DNA of 64,000 bases, from assembly GCF_030272615.1 (NCBI RefSeq), contig NC_081406.1:247991218-248055217 (forward strand), in the 5' to 3' direction. The notes below the pieces were generated by a model. The model did not search any database and was not told the DNA's origin. It saw only the letters and a program-made list of their open reading frames with translations. Origin of the DNA: Cryptomeria japonica. Its lineage: Eukaryota > Streptophyta > Pinopsida > Cupressales > Cupressaceae. Position 1 is the first letter of the stretch, and the number at the start of each line of letters is the position of its first letter. Both the position numbers and the translations under genes were made by a program. Of this stretch, positions 61,235 through 64,000 are shown one piece after another.

Positions 61235-62213
61235 AATTATTAATATATTGAAAACATTATTCTACTCTATTCATATAACTCCTCAAACAGTAAGTACCCT
61301 ACAAGTTTTGTAACCAAATATTTATAAAATATATAATTACCCAAATAAAATTTTCTCTCAGTGACTTTAATCTTTCCTGAAAAACATTGATATTGTGATA
61401 TTTTTACATGGAGGGGAAGCCGGTGGATAAGTTGAATTTTGGGATTTTCTGATTACTTCTTAATGCACTTTCTTCACTATGGCACCAAAAGTGTTAAAAC
61501 TGTTTGCTAAATAAAAGAATCTAGTGAACTGTGGGCTTACTTTTCTGTGGGTAATGTCAGGTTGCCATCAAATGATGGCGCTGCAATTAGGAGAGTAGTG
61601 GATGGAGCAGATGCCATTTTAAATCCGCGTCTCTTTTTTGACGTGATTGTTGCTGACACAGTGAAAGTATATTCCTTTTCGTCCCAGACTTCACTATTAT
61701 TGGCACCAAAGCATGAACTCAACTCATTAAGTGCAGTCATAATGGTCCATTCTCCCAGCTGAATAGTCATTTCGTCTATTTGAATACTTTTTATAAAGAG
61801 CAAATGGTCCATTCTGTCAGCTGAATAGTCATTTGAAAAACAAAACGTGCCTATTAATCATCAGACACACTTGGATGGAAAAATAATTGTCTGCATCGAT
61901 TGTAATGAAGGTTATAATAAAATGTGAAGCGAACAGAAAATCATTTTTCTTGGAATGTTGTAGATTATCGATAATAAAGGCCATCAATGTGGAGGGGAAA
62001 AGTGCAAGTGAACCATTGATTCTGCATGTGAAATGGATTCCTCCACTTTGCTTTAACAATTACAAAGATTCTTCACCAGTGGCGCAAGAGAATTAAGGTG
62101 CCACGGACAATTGATGCAGCTTTAGATTGTAAGAATGAAGGGTGTAGATGAATGGCAGGTGTGAAGAAAGACTTAAAAGATTGACCAACTTCTATAAGCT
62201 GTTCAAGTATCCC

Positions 62214-62303
62214 CTTAAACTTGAAGAGATGATGTATATTTATTTATTCATAGCCACACTTAAACTTGAAGAGATGATGTATATTTATTTATTCATAGCC
62301 ACA
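62214..62303. repeat. 45-bp tandem duplication
   Basis: Two identical 45-bp units (62214-62258 and 62259-62303) starting CTTAAACTTGAAGAGATGAT. Recent because no differences are visible. Confidence 0.95.
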
Positions 62304-63890
62304 TGAGTGGAAAGGGAAGGGACCACCACAGCACTCACACTACTCATCGTACCAACTACATGGTGCAATGGATGCGTCTATTATGGTTTCAAAATGGCAG
62401 TACGGATTGACTAACACGTGTGTTAGTCGTGTGTTTTACACCGTCGATTTTGTAATAAATAGTTGCGAATGACTAACATGTTGCTATCATGCTGTACGAA
62501 AGGTCTGTTTTGGAGCCTGAACAGCTTCGGCCTGGTGAAACTAGGAGGAAACGTCAAACCTTTTGGCATCATGGGGCTCAACCATCCACTTGTTGGCCAT
62601 TTCATTCAAACACATCAAACCGTCTAGGATAATTGAATTGGAGAGCTGAAGTTGCAAAGGAAAATTAAAAAGTTAATAAATAATAAAATAACAAATTACA
62701 CACAAATTTCTTTCAAAGTAGGGGAAGAGTATCAGTAGTTTCCAATAATCATGTACTCTTTGTGAACTCAATTCTATGGTTATTAACATTAAAGAAACTA
62801 GAAAAAGTGATAACTATTTAACTTCATTAATAAATTTTACATGTATCAATAGCCACTCACTTTTAGCTTTTTTGCTATGTAATTGGTTCATTTGTGCACA
62901 TCTACTAGGGCGTTTGTGCAAAACTACTGGGTCATCTGTGCATAAGTATTGACAATTTTATGTGCACAATTATTGGGGCATCTTTAAGTAGGAATCAGGT
63001 GACACTTTGAAATGTTTACTTTTGTCCCTTGTGTGCATAATGGATCCCACATCGTGTGTTATTACTACCCATAAGCCGAGAGAATAGCAATAAACAGTTA
63101 AGTAACATATGGAGACAACAAAAAAAATCATAGAAATTCAATGTACCATTTTAGATTTGTGGGTGTGTGAAGTTAGCTATAATGACTATTCTTATGCTTC
63201 CCCTAATCCATTTATAAAAATAAGAATCCAAATCAAAGAAATAGAAAAAGTTCTATAATTGTTAATAACTCTTAAGGTTCTTTGCTTCATGAAGAATGGA
63301 ACTCGATTCTATTTTCGTTGGACCAAAGCTTTTCCTTTTTTTCAATTTTCAAAATTAAAGTAGAATGTAGAATAGACTTATAGCTTCTCTAAAGAAGCTT
63401 AGAGCTGCTCCCCCTAAATGATGTTCTCAAGGATATATTTTCCAAGTTCTCAATTATAGGTTTTAATTAAACTTCTAGTTGGTTTAATAATGTAGAACCT
63501 ATGCCTACTTCCTCAATGCTTGACGTATGGGACCAATCCTACAAGAATGATTATTATTATTTTTTTTAAGAGCAATACTTCAAATGAACTCTTTATTTCA
63601 ACGCCTTGTCATTTTGACCAAAAGGTGATGACATTCCCCTATTGGACTAGGCGTATCCCCTCCTCCCTTTCATGGTTTGGTTGGACAACTAGGATTTACA
63701 CTTTTAAGTTGCTTTATCCTTAAGTATGCCAAAGGCGTCTCTTACTATGGAATGCACCGGCTAACTTTTGCAAATCAATGGTTTAAATTTATGTAGAGGC
63801 ATGCAAGACAATTCAAACATCTGCCGCCGTTGATCGATTTTCGTCAAATTTTGGTAGCACTTTCCTTGGAAACTTTCACAGGAAATGGTG

Positions 63891-63992
63891 ACATGACAAC
63901 CGTATTGATATTATTCAAGCACTCGAAGATTGTTGGTGTTTAACAATTCGCTGACATGACAACCGTATGGTACTGACACGACAAACGTATTT
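63891..63992. repeat. Three copies of TGACATGACAACCGTAT
   Basis: 17-bp words at about 63891, 63953 and 63974, the last with two changes. They continue toward the window edge, so this may be the start of a longer array. Confidence 0.8.
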
Positions 63993-64000
63993 CAAGTACG

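Larger units (their letters stand above)
61255..64000. other. Tail region without a recognised gene
   Basis: AT-rich sequence with scattered open frames. The longest (minus strand, 61537-61812, 91 codons, beginning MDHLLFIKSIQ and ending APSFDGNLTLPTEK) is in locally less AT-rich DNA and could be a host exon relic, but I do not recognise it. Short direct repeats occur: GGTCCATTCT...CAGCTGAATAGTCATTT at about 61744 and 61806. Confidence 0.5.

Overview
The window is nuclear DNA of a seed plant with a large, repeat-rich genome. It is AT-rich, has no operons or host RNA genes, and is almost wholly nested LTR retrotransposons. The very long LTRs and several copia-type LTR endings suggest a gymnosperm, but that is an inference and not provable from this sequence. 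I found no intact host gene. Every retroelement coding region carries stop codons or frameshifts.

Left nest (1-23391). Element A (1-2237, resuming 16022-16220) is the 3' part of a Ty3/gypsy-like element with an antisense plant-mobile-domain (PMD) fragment. Element F (2238-16016, minus strand, TSD AGCCA) is inserted in its 3' LTR. F is a non-coding, LARD-type element with ~4.5 kb LTRs, and its 5' LTR holds a solo LTR G (14300-15729, minus strand, TSD GTTAG). A itself sits in element B, which has an unrecognised lysine-rich ORF (16221-18060) and a copia-type LTR ending near 23391. B is interrupted by a 4.4 kb solo LTR H (18211-22600, TSD TTACC/TTACT).

Right nest (25505-59251). A degenerate Ty1/copia element C carries a small TRIM in gag (25552-25895, TSD AAGAT). 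Its 3' LTR is split by D (29782-59121), a Ty3/gypsy chromovirus with ~3.9 kb LTRs and a decayed pol with a chromodomain. D's primer-binding site is split by E (33656-51798, TSD GGTAT), an 18.1 kb Tat/Ogre-like Ty3/gypsy element.

Element E is the most interesting object. Its sense strand encodes an extra ORF1 and a single-frame gag-PR-(G-patch)-RT-RNaseH-second RNaseH-integrase polyprotein broken only by point stops after one early frameshift. Downstream, on the opposite strand, lies what looks like a complete spliced gene. It has a telobox-like motif and TATA box, a 25-codon first exon, a perfect GTAAGT donor, a 1013-bp intron, a CAG acceptor in phase 0, and an exon of about 584 codons encoding a PMD protein. 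The PMD intron and the gag leader both contain the motif TAGYGCRT, each in its own transcript orientation, repeated at about 20-21 bp. Element A shows the same antisense layout in a diverged form.

Tail (59252-64000). An ORF1-only LINE-like insertion (59683-61234) is flanked by a 20-bp target duplication. The remaining 2.7 kb is AT-rich with short duplications and no gene I can recognise.
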